Of a DNA stretch of 64,000 bases, positions 48,901-59,200 are shown piece by piece. The position numbers were made by a program, and so were the translations under genes. Position 1 is the first letter of the stretch. The number at the start of each line of letters is the position of its first letter. Source of the stretch: Imbricaverruca yamaguchii (lineage: Eukaryota > Arthropoda > Thecostraca > Neoverrucidae); NCBI GenBank assembly GCA_034440575.1, contig JAOTOL010001466.1, positions 1,017,001 through 1,081,000 on the forward strand, in the 5' to 3' direction. The notes beneath the pieces were generated by a model. It was not told where the DNA came from. It saw only the letters and a list, made by a program, of their open reading frames with translations, and did not search any database.

Positions 48901-51900
48901 TCGGTACTGTCCAAGGAACAATTGTCGGCATCAGCATAGAGGGTGGGTGCGTTGTGAGGAAGTGAGTCAGAGAATGAGTGAGTGGCTTCCACAACGTCAT
49001 TACAAACACATCGCTGCAAAACAAAGAATACACACACAGCAGGGATAGCTCTAACTGTGCTCTGCTAAGCCATGACTAGCATTTTGTGTGGTCGACCCGG
49101 TACCTCTAAAGTACACCGTAGTTTCCTACCAGCACCCATCGATGTTCTCCACCAGTCACACCAGTTCGTCGGCCCAGTCGTAGCATTTCATCAGCATCAT
49201 CATAGTGTCAGCACCAAACTGGCCCATTTTTCAGGAGTAGACAACCTCTGGGGTTGGGGGTTAGGGCACCTCGACGAGATTTGATCATTCGCCATAGACA
49301 ACCTCCTCACCCAGCTGTGGCTTCGGACTGCACCTCTTCACTTGACGGCTACCAGAACAAGATGCAGCTCCAGATTACACCCAATGGCTTCCGTACCCAG
49401 TTGTGTCTCTGACTGCTAACAACCCTACAACTGCACTACAACCAACAACCCTACAACTGCACTCGGCGCCGCACCTCCTGCGACAGCGGACGACTGTCCG
49501 CCATTTGTGACCCGGCAGGTGAGACCTCGCCTCACCCGTCTGGGGCGCCAGGGGCGTCAGGCGGTTGGCAATGACGTAGCCGAGCACGTCGCCCTTGACC
49601 AGCTTGCCGTGCGGTCCGGTGGCGGTGATCAGCGTCCAGTCGACACCGTACAGCTCCAGCAGGGCGCGCACCGCCGGCCCCACCGTCCTGAGCACACGCC
49701 GCGCGCACGGTCACCAGGTGTTGGTTGTTATGGTTTCAGGCCGCAACAACTGCATTGGTCACACAGCGCTCATGTTTTCATCAGGTGGTTCTTGATGCAG
49801 TTTATACACGATGCACGGCTCATGGCGCCGCCCACACTGTTTCGCCGGTAGGCGGCAGGACTGGGAAATGTCCCGAGTGTGGCGAGTGTTGAACCCGGGA
49901 CCTTCGATACCCAGAGATCAACACCTTAACCACTCGGCCATCCCCCCCCGCACATGCCACGTGTCACACCCTCGCAGTGTCCAGAACCTCTGCAAAAGTC
50001 GACACCGTGCAGGGTGCACACAAGGCTTATGTCAGCTGACAGATGAACTAAACCTTACTATTGGGTGAGAGTCGACCTTTATCTACATTATTCAATAGCT
50101 GCCGGCATGCTCCACAACATTTTTGGGGTCTCCATTTTTCAAGGTCCCTCCGGCCGCCTCCGCTGACCGGCTGCTGGGTCGGGACCCGCTGGGTCCAGCC
50201 GCCCCTCCCCAATGTCGCTGACGTTGGTGCTTTTTAACATCCGTTTTGTTATCGCCGTAGTTCAGGTAAAATTTATCACGAATGAAAGAATATGCATAAG
50301 ACAGATCACCTTATGAAATCACTTCTGACCAGTGGCACCAGTCCTTTTAGCAAAATACAGTCCAATTTCACGTGTAAATTGTCACTGGGATGTTAATTGG
50401 AGTATCGCTAGGATAACCGACCACTGACATTCCATAGGGCAATGTGGAGTCCAATGGTAACACATAAACATGGCACACATGAATTAATAGTAATACATTT
50501 ACCAAGTATCGCCCATTCAGTGCCACCTTTGCGTGACACCTAGTTTTTGTAAATACAAATGGGTCGTACGACTCTCCCTCCTTTCACCTTAGCGACGTGG
50601 GACTTGCCGACCGGCACGGCACAGGCCGATAAAGTGCACATCATACATGTACTGACTCCCAGCTTACGTTGGGATGGACACAGCAAGGCGCCCCTCCGAG
50701 CTTCGGAAGGGCGCTTCCGTCTTCGGCTGAGGTGGCGCTTCAGTGGTTATGCCGCCAGAAGCTGGAAGGAAATCCGCGGTAAGTGGCGCATCATATCAAT
50801 ACGAAACAATACTTCCTTAACAGGTTCTAAATGCTGATGATGATTATTGGGGTTTTAGGGTGCGTCAACCCCATTGGGAACAGGTTCTAAATGATAATCT
50901 TAGAAAAGCTAGACTTAGTAGCGCTTTCAAAACCAGTTAGAATGGGGATAACGAAACATACTCACAGACACGACCTTGGATTTATGTGAGCACATACTTT
51001 ACGCCGCCGATGGCACGTCACATGCTTTACCAAATAGCAGCCAACTATTGAGCAGACGCTCCATCATATTGCGCGCCTTTCGAATCCATTGCGATCGCTG
51101 ACCTACTTGAAATACTTCGCCGCTGATGTTCAAGCTTCAGGAAAACTAAATATCTTCAGTTGGTTTGACTTATTAATATATAATATCCCACTAGGGGTAC
51201 ATATCTATTCCTAGCATAAATATTTCATGGTGAAAATAAAGCAACAGAACAGAACAGAAAACGGAAGAGCTAATAAATGCTGACGTTGGCAAACAGATCT
51301 ATTCCAAGATGCCACTGGCCTGCCGGTCAACCCGCCGACACCCAGCCCCGTGCAAACAAGGATGTCGTCCATTCAATTCGGAAGGGCAGTCTACATTGCC
51401 GTCACAGTTTTACTTCTGGACCAAATAGTTTCAGATTTAGCACGGCACCTTACGAAGCTGTCGTTGAAGGTCTTGGAGGTTGCCACCAAATGCACGCTCG
51501 CAATCAATTTGACAGAACGCACCTGCCACATATTCCCGCCCGCCTCCGATTCAACCTCTCGCCAACAGCTGTGTTAGACATGCTAGAATAGGATGTCAGT
51601 TATGGTGGTTGATGGGCGTGGCAGCCACATTGTCGAACATATTGCGCCATGTCTCTTAAATTTTCTTTCGTATTAATGCATCCTCAGGAATCAGCAGTGA
51701 CCAATCCTTTATCTTGATTAGTAAATAGCCTCAAATCATATTTCTGCAAATGAAATAGATTACCATTGTGCACAAATGGAGGCTCATCATCCATCAACGG
51801 ACGCTAAATGATCACGCTTTGGTACGATCGGCGAGCTGTATGATCGGCGATTAGGTGTGATAGCCGGAACGACGTTGGGCGGCGAATCCGTGAGGATGGG

Positions 51901-54900
51901 CGGAGGTCAATGCGGCGCTATGTTAGGTCATGTGTCGGCGGCAAGCAGGCCATTCGTAAGCTTCCCGATACGACAGCTGATGACCTCAACCGATTTTTTG
52001 TCTGCGTGGGCCCGTGCGTGGCTGACGAGGTTAGGAGTATGGGAGCGACGCCGTGTATCTCCTGCCGTTTGCCGCGTGTCGGTGCTTGATTGATTATTTG
52101 GGGTTAAGGGCGCGCCGACTACGAGGTCATTTAGCGCCCATAACAGTTAGTTGTTCCAGCCGTCGCTATAGGATGTCCCCTGTACTACAAGTATTCTCTT
52201 TCCTGGTGCATTTTGATGTTAACGACCCGGGTAAATAGCACACAACTTTACATCAGATAAGAAGCTGAAGAGTCTTCCAGACTGCACGACCGGTGATTTG
52301 TCACCTAAAACTGCTAGAAGGGAGTGGGCCTGATCACTCCCAAAATGACGTCTACGCTCCAGCCCAAGCCTCGGGCAGGAAATCAGAACGTGGCTAACTG
52401 TCATTACTGCACCACATCTCGGGCACAATGGTTCATTCTCCCCAGTGAGTAAGTGAACATGGGTGGCGTACGTATGCCCTATACGTAAACGACAAAGCGT
52501 CACGTCGTCTCGCCTTGATCTGCGCGAGCACGAGAGCCACTGGCCAAGGGATGGCTTTATTAGTCTAAACTTGTTGGAACCAAGCTCGTCCCAAATCGTC
52601 TGCCACTTGCTTGCCAGAAAAGCAGGGATCCCTGAGTAGAAATATCCGGCAGAGATTGAAAATGATCTGCGCAAGGGAGCCTGTGCTGCTCGCCTAGCAG
52701 TGCTGTCCGCTTGCTCATTTCTTGCGATACCTATGTGGCTTCGAATCCAGCAGAAGTACACAGCTTTTCCGGCCTGATCTAATAAAGTCAAGCGACGGAG
52801 GATGTCATGTACTGTTGTCATGTACGCAGTCTACTACTGCGTCTGTTGGATTAAAACTCTTCAGTGCCAAAAGGCTGCTCAATGAGTCGGATAAGAATTA
52901 CATGATTTTCTACATCCCCAACCTCTATAAACGCCAGTGCTTTGTCAATTGCCACCAGCTCAGATGTGTACACAGACGCATGCTTCAGTAGTGTAAACGA
53001 CCTGGTGGCTGTATCGCCTACAAAGGCACTTCCAACACCGGCGTCGGTCTTTGATCCATCAGTAAAAGTTTTTGCATAGCTATTATAAAATATCGATATG
53101 TGCTCCAAAACACGCGTGCGAAATTCGTCCGGTAGAATATCCCCTTTGCGAATGTCAGCCGATGCAAGGTCTATTCTATGGCTTAGTGACACAAGTTGCC
53201 ATGGGGATATGGAAGTCTGCGGGGCGCGTTTCACCTTGAGCACCTCCAATTTACTTTCGGAAAAAAGGTTTTGAATTCTGGTGCACATACATACGGGCGC
53301 CACCATGTACAAAGATTGATAGGATGCGACGGGAGAACAACGTTTGATAAGCTGGATGCTGTGGGGAAACTCCGCAGTTTATACGCGTAGCGCATCTCCA
53401 GCATCTGTCTCCTGAGGGAAAGTGGTGGTTCATTGATGTGAGCCAACAAGCTCGCGATTGGCGAAGTCCGAAATGCTCCAGTCACAATCCTAAGAGATGC
53501 ATGATGAACGGTATCAAGAACACGTTTTCCGGATTCACAGGCACCATATAAACAAAGCAATCATAATTTAGTTTGGAGCGAATGAGAGATCGATAAAGGA
53601 GTAGCAGTGTTTGTCTGTCACTTCCGTAAGATGTTCGTGAGATGCATTTGAAAATGTTCAGTGATGTAATACATTTATCACGGATAATTCTTAGATGGTC
53701 CCGGTAGAGCAGTCAGCTGTCCAAATGCATTCCCCAAAACTTAAATACAGGGTGTAACTGAATGGGTTCACCATACAGCTGCAGTGTAAGGTCACGGCTG
53801 CAACGACGGGGACAAAAATACACTGCTGCTGTTTCAATACAGGATGTCGGATCTGAAGAGGAGTGCTGGTCTCCATCACGACCTGCACCGTGCAACTCAG
53901 GAGGTCAGCCTCCAGGACGCCGTCAACCCCGGGGGACGGCCAAGGGGGCGCGACTATCCCGACAAAACCGAGCGAACGACAGTCCAGAGGAACCTGGCCT
54001 ACCTGCTCGTGACACTGGAGTGGTTGTTGGTTTGTTATTTTGGCTTAGGGGCTGGAGTGGTTGTTGTTACAGAGTTTGATGGAGAACATAAGCAGGGATC
54101 TTGACAGCGAATGGACAATGGGATTGGAAGAGAAATTGAGCACAGCTAGGGTCTGTGTGCTTGTCACACACATCACAAGCCGAAGCTGGTGCCCATGTAG
54201 GTGCCACCAACAGCTGAGTCTCTCTGCCCACCTGCATCATCAGGTGGGACCTCCACAGATGTCCAGTCCTCTCCCGGGTCCACCATCAGAGCAATCAGGT
54301 GACCTACAGTAATAGGCTTGCTGTTCTCAGGCATCTGAAATGGAAATCCAGAAATGCTAGTTCCACAGTGTGAATTAACTTGGATACTAGTGAAAATCGG
54401 TAGTCCAGACCTAGTTAGTACAAATGCATATCACTATGGACCAGCCAAAGGTAGAAGGGAGTCATGATAGCACCTGGTGGTGAACCATTCCATACAAAGC
54501 ATCAGGGCAAAATGGTTTGCTTTAACAATAAAGCAGAATCAGCTACTGAGTCAAGCATGACATAGATTACCATCTGGAGTCAAGGAATATGAATGCATGA
54601 AAGCCACCCAATACTTACCATAATCTTTGCAAGAATGCCTTCTTCTTCAACTTCCAATGAGACAACTGTCTTATCAGTCTGTATGTCACAGACAACATCT
54701 CCTGGCTGCACTGTTTCACCCTCCTGCTTCAGCCATTTTAGTATGGTGCCCTCAGTCATGGTGGGTGAGAGTGAGGGCATCTTGATGGGGATACCAGCAA
54801 CTGTAGCAATAACATCAGGTGTTGCAGCACACAACAATACAAACAGGTGTTTTTGTACATGATCAGATACAACATGAACCCTGTTCTATAACAGGGTAAT

Positions 54901-55523
54901 AGAACACTGAACCAGCTGCCAGAAACCATTGTCGGTAGCAGCACATAGAACATCTTTAGAAACAGCATAGATAATCATTATAAGAATGGAGGGCTTGCTT
55001 TTCAGTATTCTAGGGAGGGCTGATTGACAGATTTGGTGGGCAACTGGTTCAGTGTCCAGAGTGCCACCAAGAAGGACCCTTGTGGCTCATAGTTGCACTG
55101 ATCTTTTATGTCTTTATGTCTTCATGTAAATGGAATGTTTATGAATGTGCTTGACACATGACCACTCATTTTTCCAAACCTGACCTAACTTAACAAAACA
55201 TAATCCCTTTGCTTGCTTCATGGAGATAATATATGTGTAAAACGTATCTTGTGGTCACATTAAACTGCAACAATACCAAAAATGTTCCTATGCTGTCATA
55301 CACCTACTCGAAATGGCACACTTTAATCGTGACTCACTTAAATTACCTACCTACAAGTTCATGCTTAGATTAACTTACCATTATGAACAACTGACGTGCG
55401 GAAGAATCGCAAGGGATGGCGGACCAGCTCTTTTGGAAGCATTCCATGGTAGTTCACGCATTTTGTAAGGATTGAAATTCTTGGCATACTACGCATGGAA
55501 ACTCGGGTCAAAGAAGCAGCCAT
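42783..55523 (-). CDS. PDHX: PDHX, E3-binding protein of the pyruvate dehydrogenase complex (whole gene, 9 exons)
   Basis: PDHX anchors dihydrolipoamide dehydrogenase (E3) to the E2 core of the mitochondrial pyruvate dehydrogenase complex. Exons, in transcription order, are 55523-55379, 54800-54619, 54334-54177, 49687-49536, 48906-48704, 48049-47873, 46692-46508, 44303-44203 and 42949-42783. They sum to 1,470 nt: 489 codons plus TGA, against about 501 residues in human. Order is transit peptide (about 1-45), one lipoyl domain (about 50-140, lipoyl-Lys92 in DKT), an E3-binding domain (about 163-205), an Ala/Pro linker (about 214-255), then the inner E2-like domain. PDHX is told from DLAT by the single lipoyl domain, the IPHAY motif and loss of the catalytic His: the DHRxxxG motif reads DARAIP (residues 451-456). 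It diverges from the MCCC2-like gene across 523 bp. Introns hold many repeats but every coding junction is in frame, so it looks functional. Confidence 0.95.
43125..43712 (+). repeat. 23-bp minisatellite built on a 5' splice-site consensus (PDHX intron 8)
   Basis: The unit reads approximately GGATCAGGTAAGGTCGGCGG with about 23 bp periodicity over 590 bp. I count about 21 exact CAGGTAAG strings on the plus strand. This is the metazoan 5' splice-site consensus, antisense to PDHX. Confidence 0.85.
43868..43985 (-). mobile_element. tRNA-Lys-like SINE in PDHX intron 8
   Basis: On the minus strand a tRNA-like head has an A box (TTGCTCAGTGGGTACGG), a GACTCTTAATC anticodon loop as in tRNA-Lys(CTT) and a B box GGTTCAAATCC. 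A body containing TTACCGAGTCC follows. The same body occurs at 61.45-61.58 kb, so it is a dispersed family rather than a tRNA gene. Confidence 0.7.
44203..44303 (-). CDS. PDHX: PDHX exon 8: trimer-interface segment
   Basis: The 33 codons read [20 protein letters not shown] and then [20 protein letters not shown]-x-(D)EF-x-AIINPPQ is a core signature of E2/E3BP inner domains. It joins exon 7 (phase 2) and exon 9 (phase 1, making Ala435). The donor is GTCG|GTGAGT. Confidence 0.94.
44312..44580. repeat. CACACGCGTCACACAGGG minisatellite (PDHX intron 7)
   Basis: Units of about 17-18 bp alternate ACACGCGTCACACAGGGA and ACACGCGTCACACAGGCA for about 270 bp. The array ends within about 10 bp of the exon 8 acceptor, so it occupies the usual branch-point and polypyrimidine region. 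Each unit carries an MluI-type ACGCGT palindrome. Confidence 0.85.
45290..45935 (-). mobile_element. Non-LTR retrotransposon fragment, RNase H end (PDHX intron 7)
   Basis: Minus-strand translation gives [20 protein letters not shown], which matches the terminal motif of LINE-encoded RNase H (WVPGHAG-x-x-GNE-x-AD). [16 protein letters not shown] tail follows. The frame degrades on both sides and no reverse-transcriptase motif remains. I infer an R1/I-like LINE relic in the same orientation as PDHX. Confidence 0.65.
46508..46692 (-). CDS. PDHX: PDHX exon 7: inner core domain
   Basis: It carries [18 protein letters not shown] and [20 protein letters not shown], both strongly conserved in E2-type acyltransferase folds. 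The donor is CAC|GTGAGT, phase 2, completed by C of exon 8 to Thr401. A 58-bp minisatellite starts directly upstream of its acceptor. Confidence 0.95.
46695..47128. repeat. About 58-bp minisatellite (PDHX intron 6)
   Basis: About seven units contain GTGACACACAGTCACGGTCC, GGCTACCAGCCAGAGACTCA and CGGGTTACACATAGACCA. In PDHX orientation each unit carries CCCGTGAGTCTC, resembling the exon 7 donor CACGTGAGTCTG. The array abuts the exon 7 acceptor. Confidence 0.85.
47873..48049 (-). CDS. PDHX: PDHX exon 6: inner core domain
   Basis: The 59 codons include [20 protein letters not shown] and [25 protein letters not shown] and the NDYIIKA helix follow the PDHX subgroup (human VPHAY and NDFIIKA, from memory) rather than DLAT. 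Phase is 0 on both sides (acceptor TTCTCAG, donor CAG|GTTAGT). Confidence 0.95.
48283..48442. repeat. About 37-bp minisatellite (PDHX intron 5)
   Basis: Four to five units of about 37 bp contain GGTGGCTGTACGGCATTGTG followed by TCGGTGGGAGATGTTTT, with drift between units. It is unrelated in sequence to the other arrays of this gene. Confidence 0.8.
48704..48906 (-). CDS. PDHX: PDHX exon 5: Ala/Pro linker and start of inner core domain
   Basis: The first 40 or so residues are an Ala/Pro/Gln-rich flexible linker typical of lipoyl-enzyme subunits. The exon then enters the inner domain with [18 protein letters not shown], the conserved first helix of the E2 catalytic fold. Phases are 2 bases in and 0 out; the donor is AAG|GTAGTT. 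Confidence 0.93.
49536..49687 (-). CDS. PDHX: PDHX exon 4: peripheral subunit (E3)-binding domain
   Basis: It encodes [19 protein letters not shown] followed by [18 protein letters not shown]. The GP-x-VR helix, the TGP-x-G turn and the KGDVL helix are the hallmarks of the small E3/E1-binding domain. The acceptor is GTGCTCAG and the donor ACGG|GTGAGG, phase 1. Confidence 0.93.
49801..49951 (-). mobile_element. tRNA-Ser/Leu-like SINE, family A (PDHX intron 3)
   Basis: The minus-strand head GGCCGAGTGGTTAAGGTGTT is an A box typical of tRNA-Leu/Ser, and GGTTCAACAC is a B-box-like element. The body CGAAACAGTGTGGGCGGCGC is shared with copies at 14.8, 35.2 and 62.9 kb. This copy is full length from head to body. 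Confidence 0.75.
52085..53875 (-). mobile_element. Decayed non-LTR retrotransposon (reverse transcriptase end, RNase H, zinc knuckle, 3' tail) in PDHX intron 3
   Basis: On the minus strand, from 53.87 kb downward, come the thumb region ([12 protein letters not shown], then [18 protein letters not shown]) and the connection segment. RNase H follows: [17 protein letters not shown] with the first Asp, [12 protein letters not shown] with the Glu, and [15 protein letters not shown] with the last Asp. [18 protein letters not shown] knuckle comes next. The 3' end is GGGCGCTAAATGACC ... GCGCGCCCTTAACCCCAAAT. Stop codons and frame breaks show it is inactive; the catalytic reverse-transcriptase core is missing. 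Related fragments lie at 7.1-7.6 and 21.2-22.0 kb. Confidence 0.85.
54177..54334 (-). CDS. PDHX: PDHX exon 3: end of lipoyl domain and start of linker
   Basis: The exon continues the lipoyl fold ([18 protein letters not shown]). Two ends are possible. The stronger donor GCAG|GTGGGC at 54,231 leaves phase 1, which does not match exon 4. Reading on to TT|GTGATG at 54,176 leaves phase 2, joins exon 4 in frame and makes the whole gene divisible by three. I prefer the longer exon, but a small undetected exon in the 4.5-kb intron 3 could also reconcile the phases. Confidence 0.75.
54619..54800 (-). CDS. PDHX: PDHX exon 2: lipoyl domain
   Basis: Residues 50-109 include [19 protein letters not shown] and the lipoylation hairpin [13 protein letters not shown]. 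Lys92 is the predicted lipoylated residue (inferred from E2/E3BP lipoyl domains). The acceptor is GCTACAG and the donor ATG|GTAAGT. By hand count only 29 of 60 codons end in G or C, in sharp contrast to the 3' exons. Confidence 0.95.
54880..55135 (+). mobile_element. CR1-like LINE 3' end in PDHX intron 1
   Basis: It contains the coding tail matching [15 protein letters not shown] (with breaks), then a GGTGGGCAACTGGTT non-coding segment, and ends in CTTTTATGTCTTTATGTCTT repeats. Nearly the same sequence follows the reverse-transcriptase fragment at 17.3-17.5 kb, so they are the same family. It is severely 5' truncated, lies antisense to PDHX and starts within 0.65 kb of the PDHX start. Confidence 0.8.
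55379..55523 (-). CDS. PDHX: PDHX exon 1: start and mitochondrial transit peptide
   Basis: It encodes 48 codons plus one base. The N-terminus [19 protein letters not shown] is basic, hydroxylated and free of acidic residues, as expected of a matrix-targeting presequence. A later [10 protein letters not shown] stretch could hold the processing site. The donor is AATG|GTAAGT, phase 1, completed by TT of exon 2 to give Val49. Confidence 0.88.
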
Positions 55524-56046
55524 TTTCACAGTAAAAATCAGATATAGTGTAGGACATGCGAAAAAGAACAACCAATGCAGGGGGTCGCGCCCGACCCTCC
55601 AGCACGGGCCAGATGCTTAAAGTATAAAAACACTAAAGCAAGGCCCTTTACATAAAGTATAGACGCCTAAAGTGGAGTCAAATATATCTTAGGGATGGCC
55701 GACAATTTTGTAACTGTCGCGCATTAATGGTATCCAAACTAGAATATGTTCGCTAGCTGCTCTTATTGGCAATGGTGAACAGCTGATAGGCCAATGATTA
55801 TGTTCGTTGTTGACAGCAAAGCATGATTGGCTACTTCTGCGTAATCATCATAATCTTTTGGCACTGTTTACAACGATGACCGTTTTTGATCACGTTCATT
55901 TTTCTATCAGTCTTTCGATTTGTGTGCTGAATTGTATCGCCGAAGTACCTATGTATTAGGGTGTATTAGGAGCGGCATGCGTATTTTCAGGTTTTCAGCT
56001 AGTTAACAAATTAGGAGAGGATATTTCACACCTGGCCATCATAATC
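55524..56046. promoter_or_regulatory. Candidate bidirectional promoter between PDHX and MCCC2-like
   Basis: The 523 bp separate the two start codons. CCAAT boxes occur at 55,572 (plus), 55,765-55,769 (minus, ATTGG), 55,791-55,795 (plus) and 55,826-55,830 (minus). The last three are spaced about 26 and 35 bp, as is common for NF-Y clusters at TATA-less bidirectional promoters. A TATAAAAA-like string lies near 55,622. Promoter function is inferred from the gene arrangement. Confidence 0.6.
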
Positions 56047-56275
56047 ATGGTGTCCAGCATCTGGATAGGTAGCCTTACTCGAAGAAAGTGTGTGATTCCA
56101 AATTTCATTACGATTGCTTCAAGGACACTGTTGTCTGTCAGCAATGTGGAAGGAAGCTTTCCTGTGCTTAAAATAAATGTTGACTGCAGTCATGAGTCTT
56201 ATCATCATGCCACTGAGACTGGATTGAAGTCAATTGCACATCTGGAAAAAATAATGTCTGTTTTGGCAAATGGAG
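56047..56275 (+). CDS. MCCC2: MCCC2-like exon 1: transit peptide and N-terminus
   Basis: It has 76 codons plus one base and ends VLANG|G. The start [20 protein letters not shown] is hydrophobic/basic, consistent with matrix targeting. Joining to exon 2 gives NGGGEKAR, matching the family GGGEKAR. The donor is GGAG|GTAAGA. Confidence 0.85.
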
Positions 56276-59200
56276 GTAAGACAGTTGTAAATTATTCATG
56301 AAATGGGGTGGAATATACCACTTTCTGAACACTCGATCAACATCCTTCTCAAAGAAGTACCATCATCCTGTTCCTTGATATGAAATAGTTATGTTCCTTT
56401 TCTAACAGTATTTTGTTTGTAAATAGCATATGCAGGCCCTCAATAAGGAATGGTGTTACATGAACATATTGCAATGTGATTTCAGGTAAAGGGATGACCT
56501 ATAATGTGATATGGCATGCAATGCCAGTTTATTGTAGTTATTATTCTCCCTATCTGAAATATAGCCCTTCTTAAATTATGAATCTCAAAACAAATGATAA
56601 AGGTCTGGTCATAATTGTTCACACCATATTAATTGTATTCATTGCAGGTACTTAGGCAGGTGGGTACACAGGCAACTTCATAGTAAGTCCCTACTTGGAT
56701 AGACATATCTATGAACCATGGGCAGAACAATTCATTTTTATTTAGACATTCATCTTGAGTGGCATCATTGTACAGGTGGGGTTGCACTGAGCAGTGCTCA
56801 TGGTGCACCAACCATTGAGAGAAAATCAAGTAATCTTCAAGTAGGGGAAGGGGTATCTGAAGGCATTCTGTATCCTGAACATCTTCCCCTGGATGTCTCA
56901 TATCATGTTCAGCACATAAATAGTGAAAAAGATGATGGTATTCATAAATGGTGGACCTGTCTCTACCAAAATTGAAATATGAAGGTCTGATCCACATAGT
57001 TCTACCTTTTCTTTGTGTATGAAGATAGAAAAGTTCATGGGCACAATTTCTAGGCTTCCAAGAGTCCATGAAAACTGGACAAATAGTGATGGAGAGCATG
57101 GGAATGTACCCTTCTGGTTGGCAGATGGGGTATTTCTATCTTGCAAAGTTCTGACATATTTTGAGAGGTGTTAATACCTCTTCTTGGCAAAATCATAAGG
57201 TTGTAAAGTCATAAAGTGCTAGGGCCTAATAAGAGCCACAGAAGCCCATCTGGGTTAAGCCTATCAAGAAAAGATCCTGGAAAAGTACATGGTCACACCC
57301 CAATCAATCAATTATCTGAAGTTCCAAGGGAACCATATATCCCAGCCTATCTAGCACCATTCACCTGATATTGCATATCAAACTCCTGAACAATTCTGAA
57401 CTCCTCCAATCATGCCTCATTGTGCTACCATAGTCAATCTCATCAGTTTCACATCCAAAAGGAAGGTGCTGAATCCAGTCTCTGCCATGGAATATACTTT
57501 ACACAACATGCTTAGCATAGCAAAACAATGTTTGAATTTTTACTGGGAAAGACTAGTTGTTGTTATGACAGCCAGTTTTGTCAGTATAAAGAGTTTTTTG
57601 AACTGGTAAAATCACAAAACTGAGTGAAGCATGCACAATTACCACTATGTTTACATATTCCTGGACAGTTACATCCTACATTTTTTTGTACCTATATTTA
57701 TATACATGTAGGATTTGCGACAGTACTAGACATTCAAACAGATTGCTTGATGTATCTTAAAAATTATTAAGTGTGGTATTTGCAGAACCCTTACTGATAA
57801 CAACTGATGAAAACAGTGTTTTGACATGTTGGTTTTTGCCAGTGGTAAAAGCCAGTAAAACAGGTTTGGTGGTAAAATATGACAGCCCTGTAGCAGAATG
57901 ATTCAAACTTATTGGTTATGAATACATTGCCAAAAAATGAAGCAAATAGAACATGTTTTCAAGTATTGTGGCTTCCATTTATTTCTACCAAATTATGGAC
58001 TGAAATAACACTATGTTTATGTTGAAGAGCCACAAAGTACCTTACATATGTGGTAGGCTTAGGGACCTATTTGAAATTTTTCACTTTGAGGTGGGTGAAT
58101 GTGTTCAAATTCATGATTTTAAATGTCAGAGCAAGGATATATGTGCAATTTTAAATTCAGATAGCTTGCACATCCTGGGGAATATAGTCAGCAAAGTGAA
58201 AATTGAGTGTAGCATTTTCCCACTGATTATTATAAATTATCCAAGAATATTTTGTGTTTGAATAGGATGCCTAACTGAGTGAATTTGGTTACACTAGCTG
58301 GAGGAGGTATCAACTTCTCCAGATCTTTGCAGGAAAGTTAAGTAATTTGTTGGTTTAACTGACATGTCTCAAGAAAATTACAATATGTCCTCATCACCAA
58401 AGAAAGAAGAGCCAATTTCCCCTCCATTCATCATCATTTGAGTCTGTAGGTGAGACTTTTAATATAGTCTTTAGTCTAGCCAGGATGCACCCTGGCTAGT
58501 AAGTGGGTGTGCAAGTGAAGGTGGCTGATTATGATAGCTGAATCTGACAGTATGTCCATTTGTTTATGTTTTGTTTTGTTTTTGAGTGTGACAACCATTT
58601 AATGGCTCCCCAGGTGGGGAGAAGGCTCGACAGAGGCACACCCAGGTGAAGAAGAAGATGCTGGTGTGGGACAGGATCGCCCATCTGGTGGACTCTGGCA
58701 CCCAGCTGCTGGACCTGGCTCCATTGGCTGGCCTTGCCATGGAGTACGGCGACGTGCCCTATGGGGGTGCCGTCTGTGGTATGGCTCCAGCATCGATATA
58801 TATGGTGGAAGACCCAGTGTTTTTTCACTGACTAGTATATGGGTCCAGTACTTGGTATCCATTAGGCCAGTTTTGGACGACAATATTAGTCCATTAGCAA
58901 GACCTGTATGAAATAAACTCAATTTGATTGTCAGTGTCTCATGTAGTTATTGGTGTTGATGGGCTGGAAACAGTTGTGTTCGCACTACGCGATCGAGCGT
59001 ACGCGTGCCACGGTTGCAGGTACCTTCTACATCACACCTGTTGTGTGTTGCAGTGATCGCCAAGGTGAAGGGTCGCTATTGTGTGATCAACGCCAGCGAC
59101 GGTACTGTCAAGGGCGGCACCTACTTCCCCATCACTGTCACCAAGTCGCTACGGGCACAACAGGTGAGCTGCTCACAGTGTGCTGGCTGAACACATAGTC

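Noticed and set aside
48683..49048. Plus-strand 121-codon frame
   Set aside because: Antisense of the PDHX Ala/Pro linker exon; high GC3 opens the opposite strand.
53880..54085. Extra PDHX exon or separate gene in intron 3
   Set aside because: Open on the plus strand with CCAAGGGGGCGCGAC, but no matching splice sites in PDHX orientation and no family similarity.
42783..55523. DLAT (E2) instead of PDHX
   Set aside because: Only one lipoyl domain, IPHAY rather than IPHYY, and the catalytic His of DHRxxxG is missing.
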